A DNA stretch of 64,000 nt from Lineus longissimus (taxonomy: Eukaryota; Nemertea; Pilidiophora; Heteronemertea; Lineidae). Shown here one piece after another: positions 37,501 through 49,300 of this stretch (its first letter is position 1; each line of letters opens with the position of its first letter). Under the pieces are notes generated by a model, which was not told the origin of the DNA, did not search any database, and saw only the letters and a list, made by a program, of their open reading frames with translations. The DNA is taken from NCBI RefSeq assembly GCF_910592395.1, contig NC_088317.1, forward strand, positions 1,488,001-1,552,000, in the 5' to 3' direction. Both the position numbers and the translations under genes were made by a program.

Positions 37501-39550
37501 AATCAAATTCTCAGAAGCAATGTTCATATCACATGAGATTTTCTTGATGATATTTTTCACTGCATTTACCACTACGTATAACATCTTTCATGAAAAGATA
37601 CGACATCCATTTTGATTCAATCTGACCGCTTCTGGTTTATGTGGATTGTGGATGAACTTCTTTCACATCTGGTTTGTGCATAAATGTTTCTTTCGCGTAG
37701 CCAGTTAATAGCCACAGCAGTTCATTGAACTCCAGATAGCTATAGCAGAACTATTTAGTCTTTATACAGAGCCACACCTCTGTCTGAGCGTAGGTATGCA
37801 CCTGTTAGTTCTACCGGGGAAAAAACGAACAGCGTCTTTGCGAAGTTTCAGTAGATAGTGCATATGAAATCTCTTCTACTAACATTAAACAGGTGATTCA
37901 TGAACTTCAAGATTAAGGAAATATCTGATATACCTGTTCAGTTTGTCCGTATCGCCCGTGTTCGTGAGCAGACAACCAACTACTACAAGCTTAAGGGAGG
38001 GGTTGTATATAAACTGGTGTTTGAGAAATATGAAACGGAATGGGAAAAGGCGAAACGAAGCGTGTAACCCATTCAGTGACTGCTGATCTAATGTCTCGTA
38101 AGTCATCTGATGGCCAATCCCTTCCTTCACCGCCAATCGGGAGTTTTTGATAGTATTAAGGGCAATTTGAGGAAAATACCGAGTCTGCTTGCCATTTTGC
38201 TGAGATACTTCTTGAGTTTCAGTCTTGCCCCTTAATGTTCGCAACTGTCAATTGGCGTTTTCTCGGCTTGTTTTTCGTTTGCTATGTGCAGTAACACCAA
38301 CAATCTCCCCCGACGCCAATCAAATCACTAGCGTTCTGAAGAACTCTTACTCCTTTCTCTTTACAGAAGTAACAGAGGTATTTGACCTCTTCGACTTTTG
38401 GGACGGCCGTGACGGTCTTGTCGATGGATTCAAAATTGGTGACTTGCTCCGGTGCGTGGGAATGAACCCAACGCAAGCCCAGGTCTTCAAGAACGGCGGA
38501 TGTAAAAAGCAAGGTAAGGCGGAGGTTTCACAATAGGTTGAAGCATAAAGGCGAATTTGTTTGGTCTCTCCTTGGACACACTACCCTATCCCTCTCAAAC
38601 GACTGGAAACATAAAACGAAATGATGAAAAATATGGTTAAAACCTCGTGTATATATCCCCAGGAACGTGCATCTATTACCAATACATTGACATTTCAATA
38701 ATGGTACAATATTCTTTCTTACAGGAGAAAAACAGTACAAACTTGAAGAAATTCTTCCAATTTACCAGGAATTGGCCAAAGAAAAAGACACTGGAACATT
38801 CGCAGACTTCAATGAAGCTTTCAAAACCTTTGACAGAGAAGGTCAGGGCTTTATCTCAGCGGCAGAATTGAGACACGTACTCACATCACTAGGTATGTAG
38901 CCAATCAAATCCGTCCTAACTGATTTTATAGACATTTGTAACCAATCAGATTCGTCCTTTCTCGAAGACAGCATATGAAAGTGTTCGTATGAATTTCTTG
39001 CTCGATGATGGAAAAGTAATATCATCTCAGCTGCCAGGTGGGCTAGATTAAAGTTACACAACGCGGCTAATAGTGGTCTCCCCAGCCCCTAGCTTCTGTC
39101 TACATATCTGTTTAATTTCAACACCCTAACTCAACAATCACATGTACCATTTTGCTCCTCGACAGGTGAGCGATTGACAGATCTACAGGTTGACGACATC
39201 ATCAAGTTCACTGAGCTCCACGAGGATTTGGAAGGAAATGTCAATTTTGAAAGTACGTAAAATCATTTCGTCTCATCCGAAATATGATATCTTCTGTACC
39301 ATTGACAGTTAGCTTACCACGACATAAGATAGACGGTGCAGTCTTCGTAAAATGTCTTCACATACATGACACTTACACTTCTTGGCGCGGCACAAGTGAT
39401 CTAGTAAGTCACCACCAGAGGTCACAGAATCACTCCATGCGTACTGAATCTGTTTGATAAATAAAATTGTTGTTTTTTGCTAAGACCTCGCCCTCTTTTC
39501 TCTTTTCAGAATTCATTAAAAGTGTGATGGCAGGACCTTTCGACAAATAA
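19578..39550 (+). CDS. ELC: Myosin essential light chain, isoform A (spliced)
   Basis: Exons: 19578-19580 (only the ATG), 20931-20952, 38367-38513, 38725-38892, 39166-39252 and 39510-39550. All junctions are GT-AG. The sum is 468 nt, 155 residues, starting MASSDEIE. The protein is the calmodulin-fold light chain that stiffens the myosin lever arm. EF-hand 1 has the loop [12 protein letters not shown], matching the Ca-binding loop of molluscan essential light chains. EF-hand 3 has [21 protein letters not shown]-hand 4 is degenerate ([11 protein letters not shown]). The C terminus [12 protein letters not shown] is family-typical, and the length fits the usual 150-160. A TATA box at 19442 marks this promoter. 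An AATAAA overlaps the stop, with another at 40500-40505. Isoform B shares the last four exons. Confidence 0.9.
20931..20952 (+). CDS. ELC: Light chain exon 2A (isoform A N terminus)
   Basis: A 22-nt exon between TTGCAG and GTAGGA that encodes ASSDEIE and ends with the first base of a Glu codon (phase 1). That is the same phase in which exon 1B ends, so either can join the common exon at 38367. Confidence 0.8.
21094..21280. mobile_element. 187-bp foldback element (MITE-like)
   Basis: Starts CCATTCGCCACTTTCCACAA and ends in its near-perfect inverse (TTGTGAAAAGTGGCGAATGG). Inner parts GACAGGTTTTGACCAATC and GATTGGTCAATACCTGTC are also inverted. It has no ORF and a single copy in the window. 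Confidence 0.75.
27258..27276 (+). promoter_or_regulatory. ELC: Candidate recursive-splicing ratchet point
   Basis: A pyrimidine-rich run ending in CGCAG is directly joined to GTAAGTG (junction 27269/27270), so a consensus acceptor abuts a consensus donor with no exon between. This is the form of Drosophila and vertebrate recursive splice sites, and it sits 6.3 kb into the 17.4-kb intron. Confidence 0.5.
30003..30100. repeat. 98-bp inverted repeat
   Basis: About 24-base arms built on TAGCAAATGCTTTTA and TAAAAGCATTTGCTA, with a 1-2-base shift outside the core. Probably a small foldback element. It lies about 630 bases upstream of exon 1B. Confidence 0.7.
30730..30760 (+). CDS. ELC: Light chain alternative first exon 1B (isoform B)
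   Basis: ATG in a good context (GTAAAATGG) encodes [10 protein letters not shown] and ends in phase 1 at GAAG|GTAAGC. Joined to 38367 it reads ...[13 protein letters not shown] and gives a 157-residue protein, the length and N-terminal style of molluscan essential light chains. Since it lies inside isoform A's long intron, it needs its own promoter. TATA-like runs occur at about 30247 and 30483, but I cannot place the start site. Confidence 0.8.
37372..37431. repeat. 20-bp tandem repeat, 3 copies
   Basis: Unit AGATCTGCGCAGTTGTCT with one or two differences per copy. It lies in the light chain intron about 1 kb before the common exon. Confidence 0.8.
38367..39550 (+). CDS. ELC: Common 3' exons of the essential light chain
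   Basis: Four exons: 38367-38513 (EF-hand 1 to linker), 38725-38892 (linker to EF-hand 3), 39166-39252 (EF-hand 4 region) and 39510-39550 (C terminus). The three internal introns are phase 1 and of 211-273 bases. Reading through them gives an uninterrupted light-chain fold with no missing motif. CVGMNP in the linker corresponds to the conserved CLGINP-like turn after EF-hand 1. Confidence 0.93.
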
Positions 39551-40525
39551 AGAAATGTTTATACCTACAAAATGCTGACCATGTACATAAGAGCCCTGCG
39601 AGAAAACAAGATCAAACATCAGAACATCGCCTTCACACTATTTTATTTCGTTTCTCTGTGTACATTTCTATATTTTGACTTGAAATGAACAAACGTTCCT
39701 TTCTGAGAGAAGAGAAGCGCATCTCTTATTGGACAATCCTGACGCCGAGATAGACACGTGACAGTCATGTGACACTCACGTGTGAGTCACTTGTTCGGAA
39801 GATAATGGAATATACATGGAATATATGGTTCAATGGCGTCATCTCCTCACTCGCCAATAGTTGTGGACTTGACTGTTTGTATATATCTATATTTATCATC
39901 TTGAAGTTTTTGAAGTTTAACTTAAAGTAGTTTAATTTTTTTCAGAATTTAGTTAGTCCAAGGTTTTTAGTCATCCGCGCACCCTGCGTCGCTAGCTGTA
40001 ATTTTAGTTTGCCTAGTTTTAGATAATTCCTAGTACTTTACATTGTATGATGTGTTCTGTATGTATTTATATATAACGAAAGAACGGTATCACCCGACGC
40101 GTCTATTTCGGCGTCGAGGTTGAAAGAAAATAGAATTTCGCCCTCGTAGTACATGTATAGCGAGAAACAGCCAACCTACATCTGGGACTTTCGAATTTCT
40201 TGCTCGTCTGTAAAAATCAAGTCGACAGATTCTGAAATATTTCTTACAAGTTTACAGTGAGATTCAAGGAGGTCATTTATAGTGACTTCGCATGATTGCC
40301 TGTTTCAAGAAAGTATGAGGAGGTTGTGGCGCGGTTTTGACGTGCAAGGATATTAAAGAAGTCCCTTCGATGACATCCTAATGGTGTATGAAGAATAACA
40401 TGTCGACTTGAGTTGCTGGATTTTTGCACGCAACTGCAGTATAATTTTTATGCAGAGAATATTGTATCCGACCTGATATTATAACAGCTATGTCAGGAGA
40501 ATAAACCTGCGGATTACCCAAATAC
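39551..40525 (+). other. ELC: 3' UTR of the light chain gene
   Basis: A non-coding, T-rich stretch ending near the AATAAA at 40500-40505. An earlier AATAAA at 39546 overlaps the stop codon and could give a very short 3' UTR. Confidence 0.55.
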
Positions 40526-43291
40526 ACTAGCTTTCGCGTTCAATCATTTCTTTCTGTAAAGTTCAGATTATATTTTCTGAGGGTGCCTGTATTGGTAATA
40601 ATAATGATGGGGTACTCATGGACCACAGCAAATCAACCCAGAATGCCTTAGACGTTGCTGAGCTTCCTCACAAGCTTACAGACCTCGAACGGCACTGTCC
40701 CTCACCGTGGCAGATCATACGTACGCAGAAGTCCCAATTTTTCAGTACTCCCTCCCAGTGTACGCATGCGTAAACTAGAGGCCAGACTCCCGCCTGCGTA
40801 AGCCCGTTCATCTGAGGGCGATGGGCGTTGCTGGTAACGTGACTCAAAGAAATCATACCATTAGTTCGCGTTCAAAAGTCTTAAACATTGTAAACAGCGA
40901 AAGAATGAATGGACTGATATTAAAGAGCAGGCTACTTCGACCCCTGTCACGCTGGGAGACCCGCAGGCGACCACATACACACGTAGCGCACGCGTCGGGT
41001 CGATAAAGTAGTACTTAAATGGTATTTTTTGGGTCACCTGGGTAGGCCATAATTTGTTTCTGGCCTTCATATGGGCCTGTCCTTCACAAACGAAAAAAAC
41101 CCCCCAGAAATGGCTTGAAGTATCAATATTGTTTGATAAGGGCAATTACAACCAACAAGAGCAACAATAATTGGTAACAGATGTATATATTTCATTGGTC
41201 AACGAAGTGTTCCACGTATGTTTGTTTAGATTTTCCCATAAATTAGTTTACAATTAGTATACAATTTCATGATTACTCATCCGCAGGCATATGATGCATA
41301 AATGCATAGATGTTGCCGGTGTCCAGTAAAAAATCAGTGAAAATTATGACGATGGATGCGTGGTGCACGGAGTTCGTCCTTGCAGAGAAAGAATAATTTT
41401 GGGCGTGTAGGCCTACTTAACAATGACCTATTTGTGACCGCTGCAAAAACCCAAAGACCCAGATATATCACCACAATATTGTAACCTGTGACAGGGGTAC
41501 TGACATCCCGCCAGAGACCATGGTAAACAGCGATGATAGCATACTTATTCGATTAGAAGGAAAGACGTATGCCAATGAGTACACGGAAAACATGACCTGC
41601 TATACTGTTGTCCATTACCAAACACAAAGTATCATTCGCATCTGCAGACAAAGTGACGGGCCCTGTACTCAACTTCACCAAAAATTGCCTTCTTTAAGAT
41701 GAAACGATTTCATTTAAATGCTTGTGAAGCTTGAGTTTCATGTTAGATTCCCCCAAAAAACCAATGCAGGAACCGAATGATATGTTAGGAACATACACAC
41801 AAAAAGGTCAAACTGCACAGAATGACCTGCAGACGCCTAATTGGTTCTTGTCAATCTTTCTATATGAAATCAATATGGATCCACCAGTCGCATTTTGGTA
41901 ATTGGGCGGAATCAATTCCGGCATTCTGAAAGCCTGCTCCCATCACACAATGGCAGTCTAACTGCACGAGCCATTGACCATTGGATAACTTTATGAAAAT
42001 AGCAAGGAACAAGGTAGGTTTAAACAATAGGTGTGACAATTGATGTGAATAATTTACTTTGGTTCATGAAATTGACAAATCCATAGGCCTGACTGTAGTA
42101 GGTATTTGTCATGTAATTTTAGTTATTGGGGCGTGTACAGTTATGAACCAAATTAATCTCCACTGGTATTCATAGCGTTCGTGTCGGCACGTGTTACTGT
42201 CCAGAACACTAGCAGGCCATACACTATCGTGATATGATAGAACCATCTCAATATAGGGCTAGGTCATTTCATCTATCATTATATAGTATCAGTCTACCAT
42301 GAACTGACTCCGTTGGTTTAGTCCATTCATAAATGTTATGTCCGCATCGCTTGAGGCTCTAAGCGCGATCGATATCATATGATTTCCAGAAAAAGTGCGT
42401 ATAACCTATGTTATTTGATGGCAACACAGTTTTAAGAAGGACCATTCATCCTTAAAATCGTTGTCATTAACAATAGATGAGCGATCTATCACCTATTTTT
42501 TTCGTTGAGAGTTGGCTGTACAGACGCGAAGCAGATTTGCCAATTACCCAGTTGAAATGTGCCGCATGGTTTTGTCTATAGAAGTGGTTTTTCGTTAGGC
42601 ATAAGTGTCCATCAAGCCTTCTTCGATTATCAATAGGAATCGATCATCTTCGTGTACAGCATGTGTGTCAAAAATGGTAAAATATACGATATTGATGTTC
42701 AGACTCGATGTATCTATGATGTTAATATGGCAGGATATACGTTGCAAATTCAATAATCATATTTTTTCTTTCAATATTAATATTTTATGCAATGTTTGCA
42801 ATTTTACATGCAATAATGTCTGTTATGTATTCGATATTTTTAATATCTATTCAATAATGTTTTGTACGTTTTTTTTCGTTAAGACTTATATTCATTCCAT
42901 GTTTTCAATTTTTTATGCAATCTTCGATCATTTTTCATTCCATGTGGGCGCAAATTTGTCATTTTAATATTTTGCGAACATATTTATTCGGAAACTGATT
43001 GTGAATGTGCGTTGTGCATATTGCAACGTATGTCATGCCATATGTTTATGTCCAAATTACTTGATTCTACGAACGCGCCGAGCGTCGCTGCCACACGAAA
43101 ATGTGCGTGATCTCAGTTGGTGTTTGGGTGTCAAGATTTTCCGCTAGCGTGGTTGGCTTGAAGCTGAAGTTACGTCAAATCAGATTGCCATTTTCTCGTG
43201 AAATAGACTAGTATTTTTCTTGCTATAACTGTTGTTTGACCCTACCCATCATTTCAGGAAAAATTCTTCAGACAGCCTGGTCGGCGGCACC
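40526..43291. other. Intergenic region
   Basis: No supported gene. A very AT-rich segment at about 42700-42970 carries repeated TTATGCAAT/TTCAATA-like words and a 120-codon ORF of low complexity, which I do not believe. The end (TCATTTCAG at about 43250-43258) could be an acceptor for a 5' UTR exon of the next gene. Confidence 0.45.
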
Positions 43292-43361
43292 ATGTCGCGG
43301 ACGTTACTTTTCTTAGGAACACTATGTTTTGCATTACTATGCCTTCCAAACAACACCCACG
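43292..43361 (+). CDS. Exon 1: signal peptide of the modular protein
   Basis: ATG after CGGCACC opens [19 protein letters not shown], a clear signal peptide: a short basic start, then a hydrophobic core. It ends at CACG|GTACGT in phase 1, matching the acceptor at 43656. This places the product in the secretory pathway and fixes the start of the gene. Confidence 0.85.
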
Positions 43362-46300
43362 GTACGTGATGTCGTTTAGTTATCTCACACAAATCAGAAT
43401 TTCAAATTTTTCTATTCCATCCATAAGATCGAGTAAGAGGGAATACTACTGTATTCTGTTATCGCTAATGCGGCGTGTGTGTAGATGTGTCTCAACTATT
43501 ATTTTCCGCGGACCAAATGTAAACAATCTTCACCAATGTACTTGACCTTAAAGTAGCATAGACCGTTGTAAAGCAGTTCATGTCGCGGCGAGTTAGACAA
43601 TGGTCACCTTTTCCTAAGCATGATTTTACCTTGATTAGTTCCCCTTGATATTTAGCTTTGAAGTACACTCCAATGGCTTCCACTCATCATGAAGTAGCCA
43701 GCGTACATCAAATCCGACGGAGTGTCCTACCAATACCCAAAAAGATCATCCATGGCGCCCATCACGGGAAGGCTAGCGTCAATCAAGGCACTGAGAGTCC
43801 ACCAATGCGGCACAAAGTGACTCACCACAGAAAGGCTGCCGTCCTTCTAGGCATTCACAGTCGTTCACCAATGCACAAAGTGACTCACCATAAGACTGTC
43901 GTCCATCAAGGCCACCACAGTGTCTCACCAATGAACAAATTGACCCATCATTTTAGGGCAAGCAAATCGCATCCCGATGGAAAAGGTATGCATCAAACGG
44001 CGACCGGATTTTGAGCAACGGTTCGGCCGAAAGTAATACATTTTTGTTTCCTCAATGCATGTAAAAAATGCATAAATTTCAATTACAATGTATTCCAGTA
44101 TAGATAGAAGTACTCATAATGATCTATTGGCATGAAAAAAATCGTGCTTTCTGATAATCATGAGACGCCCACACACACATCAACTGATATCGACTGAGGT
44201 GATATTGACGACACGTTCTTTCTTTAGGAAAAGGCCTGAAGAAATCCAAGAAGGCCTGTAAAAATATCGCCATCGGAGCCCAAAGTAAGTTATCTTTACG
44301 GATGAAATTACTTTGCAGTTGATATGGCAAGATGTGGGCAAACTCCGTCTTATATTCATGGTTGCCAAGCGTTACGGGCCACTATAGCCTCTCTTGGCCC
44401 AAACCTTTCCTCAAACAAATACTTCTTTGAGGACTTTGAACCAGCACCATGATTGGCAGAAGTTGCAACCAAGATTTTACGACCAATTGCTCAGGTGCAA
44501 TATTTCCGGTGTGTAAAAGGTACAACAAATATCTTATTTCAGAAAAATGCGACCATGGCAAGGTTTGGAACGGAACCAGATGCATAGTGAAACGTAAGGT
44601 TTATTCTTATTGATATTGCTCAAAGTTGAAAATCTATGTCACGGGAGAGTGTCCATGCACCATGTCCATCTGCTTTTCCAAAACGTCAAGTGAAAGATGT
44701 CTCAAGGCCTGAAATCAGAAGTAAAAGTACTTGAAGTATTTTCGAGTATAAACACAACCTTCCTGCTGCCGTCTAGACTAGTAGCGTACCAGTAAGAATT
44801 CGTGCATGCACGTAAGATGGTTCCCTTAACCAATATCGTCGTCTTTTTTAGCGAACTGCAAAGGGAAAATGACTTGGAATGGCCAAAAGTGTGTCCCCAA
44901 ATGTGAGTATCAAATCAAACCATACGTTCGCTTTAAAAATTGAATTACATCAGGATGTGGTTTGTAAAGAGGAACATTTGCTCAGTATCGCAATCTGTTG
45001 AAACTAAAAAACATGTAAGAATAAATTTCACATTTGTTCAGTATTGCAATCTGTTGAAACTAATAAACATGTAAGAATAAATCTCACGATCGTCAGTGTG
45101 ACACCTGTGTGCTGTTTCGACTGGATAAGCTAGTTATTTTGGTAAAGTAGCAGCATGCCTGAACTGGCAGTGCAAGAAATAACTTTACACTAAAGAAGAG
45201 AATCCAATGTCTTATTCGGCAGCCATTTTGGATATCGGCGTCCATCTTGGAATAAAGGCAAAATTTATGGTGACCTTCAGAGCTTAATCAAAGGAGTATG
45301 GTCTCAGGACCAGAAAACCGCTGCGAAACCCTTCACTGATGGAACTTTTTCCTTGGCTTAGACTGTCTTAAATATGAAATTATTTCAGCTCTGTGCAAAG
45401 GTAGAATGGTACGGGTCAACAATAAGTGCGTACGAAAGCGTAAGTAAAATACCAATTGCTGAGATCATTTCACTCGGATGGAACTGTTGTCCACCGTTAA
45501 TGGCTGAATCAACTAAACCAACATTTGATTTCAGTGTTTTTAAATATTTCCTCTCTAAAAATATGTATCTGTTCGATTCACGCCAACTTGAATGAAAAGG
45601 TCTGTGTCTCTTTCGTACAAAACCATATTTTTATGTATTTAAGTTCTGGTACATTGCATGATAATTTATAAAATATTCTTGTAATTAATATTTCCAGCAA
45701 AGTGTAAAAAGTACCACGTCTTCAACGGAAGAAAATGTACACGCCAAAGTAAGTCAACTGAAGCAAGGTGATTGGCTGGTGCCGATACATTGTAGGCCTA
45801 ACCGGTGTATGGAATGAACTTCAATATTGGAGGCTGCCTATCGCAAATCTGAGAACAATCTCATGAATAGATGCAGCGAATCATCTTAACACAAGGTCTT
45901 CACTACCTGTTCTCGTGAATACTCGGCCTGTGTCAAGAAGCGAATGAAATTCCAACTGTGAATGATTCTCACATGCCCAATCGAATGAATACGGGCTACA
46001 TGGACTCGCCCGATCTTTTCTCCGATGACTTTATAGACTAATGCGCTGCTTACCTCCCATTTTCACCAACTCCGTGACCATGACTCATGACGCGTGGGCT
46101 GACCAGCAGTAGAGAAGCACATGGCTTGATGAGCCTCTGCCTTTGTACTTCGTGGTTCGTACGGATTGCGATCCCTGCCCATTTTGACACAATATTAACA
46201 GTTTGAATCCAAATCATCAGGTTAGTATATTAACCTTTCGCTTCCTTTTGATATGCTATGTATTTTCCTTACTGTCTTTCAGTCGAATGCGTGAGGTATC

Positions 46301-49300
46301 ACGCATGGAACGGTGAGAAGTGCGTCCGACAACGTGAGTAGATGTTGATCTATGCACTTGCACGTAGCAATGATGCTTTCAGTAATAACTGAATCCTCAT
46401 TTAGCTGGTATGAAATTTAGGGCTCACATGCAGAGAAGGCTTGTATATTAAGCTGCCGTAACAATAGAGATGAAAGTGGGTTATCCGGTGTGACAGCGGA
46501 TATAGTCCCCCTGGAGTCATAGTCCGGTAGCATTGTATTTGATCAATTAAGCAGCATGATCTATTGTACCGCTAACCCTAACCAAAACATTTAGGTCATG
46601 CGGGCTATTGTTACACGGACTATCAGCCCTAGGACTACTATCCCTTGCACACCGGCATTAAACCATATCACAAGTTTGCACAACTGGTTTCGTAGGTAGG
46701 GAAATCTTTTGACTTTTCTGTTTTATGGTTTAACAATGAACAACGAAGAACAAGTACATCATCTTTATGATTTCTCACATTGCAGAGAGGTGTTCTAAAG
46801 GAGAATACTTCAACGGAAGGATCTGCGTTAGCATATGTAAGATAATTTCATTTTTACCACCAATAATTCTCGAGTGTAACGCTCTCATGCTATGTACATT
46901 GACATGGTACGGCCATATCCATTGAGTTGTAACGCAATACATGCAGTGTATAATCATGTGTCTCGCGTCAACTATGTATGGCAAGACGAGATAAGACCAG
47001 GTACATTTGTTAAAGACATTATGCGCGTTCCAAAGCCACCGCACATCACTACTATAATGGACGTAGAGCTGAAATAGTTTGTCACACATCTCCTCCGTCA
47101 GTTCAGATCGGATGACCTCGAAACTTTTCCTGAAAGTCGTGGTTGATATGGAGATGGTCCTCGCCGGGTTAAATGGGTAAACTTTGCAGCGACCTCGGAG
47201 AAATAGCATTTTTTGTTCTTTCTATATATGGGCATACTCATTAACATAAGGGGCCTTTTCAGCAGGTGTGATTTGCATATGGGGCCATCTATTAAATCAA
47301 AAGTGTGGGATTATACAAAAATAAGCCGGGAAGGTATTGAGGCCACTGGACCAGATAAAGGAAGGTTTAGCAAAAATCGCCGATTCATATGATCGCTTTG
47401 AATCAATCTCTAAATCCATTTCCAGCGGAATGCAAGGGAAGAAACATATGGAATGGACGGAAATGCGTCAGCAAATGTAAGTAAAAGAACGGAAACCACT
47501 ATATGCACGTTGTCGTGCCATCTCGACGAATATCTAATACGCCAAAATGCCATACCAGTTCCCATTATGTCATATCACCCAACATTTTACGAGTTCTTTG
47601 GATGTTATGTTCCATTGGATTCGTGATGGTGAATTTTCGTCCGGGCAGGCTAATAACCTTTCTGATTGCTGGTCAACATTTGGAGTAATTCAGTACCTAA
47701 AGAAACCTTGGCATCACCGTATAGCTTATACCACTTGTCTTTTTTTCGCCAGCCAAATGCAAACCAGGACAAGTTTGGAGAAGGAACCGCTGTGTTCGCC
47801 TGCGTGAGTATAGGGGGATTTCTTCTTCCCCTTCATCTTAACGTGTTTCATGGCATCAACACACTGATAGAAGCAGTTACTGCAAAACTGTATAGGCATC
47901 TTGCAGAGCGTCATCATAAGTTCTTTTACTTCATGAGTCGATTTCCGGGAGCAAAATTGGCCGAGACTTTCCTGTTTGGTACTCTGGCTGAGGTTATTTC
48001 TCTTTCATTGTTTCCAGCGAGATGCAGCAAGAGAAAGGGTTTTGTATTCAATGGAAAGCGTTGCATCTTCCAAGGTCGATGTCAGAAGTACAAGAAATGG
48101 AACGGGCACAAGTGCGTGCCAAATAAAAGTAAGTTTCCATCGGTATCTGATCGCCCAGAGCGTAATCGTACCAACCAATGACACCCGGTGTAATGTTTTT
48201 GAGTGTTTCTATTTTTGAGTGTTTCCCCTCATTGTTTGGGAACGCTAAAAGATAGATTGACAAGTTTTTCTGTGTTTCCCCCTATTGAAAAGTCATGGTC
48301 TCTCTATAGCTGCCTATTGTTTGGAAACACTGACACATGGGAAACAACCACAGATGTTACACCGGCCCGGCCAGTAAGAGCAAACTCTCCAAGAAGACCT
48401 CGAAAACCATCAGTCCAATCAATACAAGAACGCTGTACGATTTTGAGTTAAACGGGGTATAGATGCGCATTACAATATTATCATTTCCCATGACGGGCGG
48501 CCCCCAGAGTCCTGATCATCGCCGTCACTGCAGATTCTCGTTCTCCTTTTTTTTCTTAAAGAAGTTTCACCATAACAATCCAGTGACAATATTCTGCTTT
48601 ACATCTTTAGTCAAATGTAGAAAAGGTCAGAGATTTAATGGTAAGAGGTGCGTTGATGTTCGACCACCAGTGCGACCTTGCAAACCTGGATATAAACGGA
48701 TACGCGGCAAATGTCGTAGGATTAGCGTGCCAAATCGTAAGTTTCAATAAAGACGCTTTCATAAAGGGGTACGCCGTTCGGGTACATTGTATTTACTGGT
48801 GGCAAAAGAAAACATGAATAAACACCCGCTATGCAGTAACCAGGCGTGTCAACATGATGAATATTGACTTGTGAAGTATATCTTTAACGACGTACAGCGT
48901 GCATGAATTTTTCACAACGCGGAACCGAAATCACACGTGGGTGCACACGAGTCCGGCGAGATACTAATCATCCAATTCATCGATACTTACGTAACAGTAA
49001 ACATTTATGTCACACAATTCTACAATCAAAAACAATCTCTTCCAAACACTCAAACGATGATTATTACGTTTTCTGTGATCTGTGCTGGTCCTTCGTATTT
49101 CTTGGCAAGAGACACGTTTAAATCACTTTCTCGATTCTCAGCGAGATGTGGGCAAGGCAAACGTTACAATAGAAAGCTCAGAAGATGTGTTCCTATAGTC
49201 TCCAAGCCTTGCAAAAAGGAGGGCTACAAGCGAGTCAATGGGAGATGTATTAGACAGAGTAAGTATATGAATGGTATAAGAGAGGAAGCGCCTCATATGA

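Larger units (their letters stand above)
20953..38366. other. ELC: 17.4-kb intron of the light chain gene
   Basis: The intron of isoform A contains the alternative first exon 1B (30730-30760), an AG|GTAAGT ratchet-like site at 27269/27270, MITE-like inverted repeats at 21094-21280 and 30003-30100, and a 20-bp tandem repeat at 37372-37431. I see no nested gene. The many short ORFs lack splice or start support. Confidence 0.7.

Noticed and set aside
38225-38536. 103-codon plus-strand ORF starting upstream of the light chain exon
   Set aside because: Its second half is the true EF-hand exon (38367-38513), but the first part is intron and the last part runs past the GTAAGG donor.
42605-42967. 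120-codon AT-rich ORF
   Set aside because: Phe/Asn/Ile-rich low-complexity translation of a very AT-rich stretch with repeated TATGCAAT-like words, and no start or splice support.
46775-47209. Minus-strand 144-codon ORF
   Set aside because: Overlaps the plus-strand module exon at 46786-46836 and its intron. No independent evidence.
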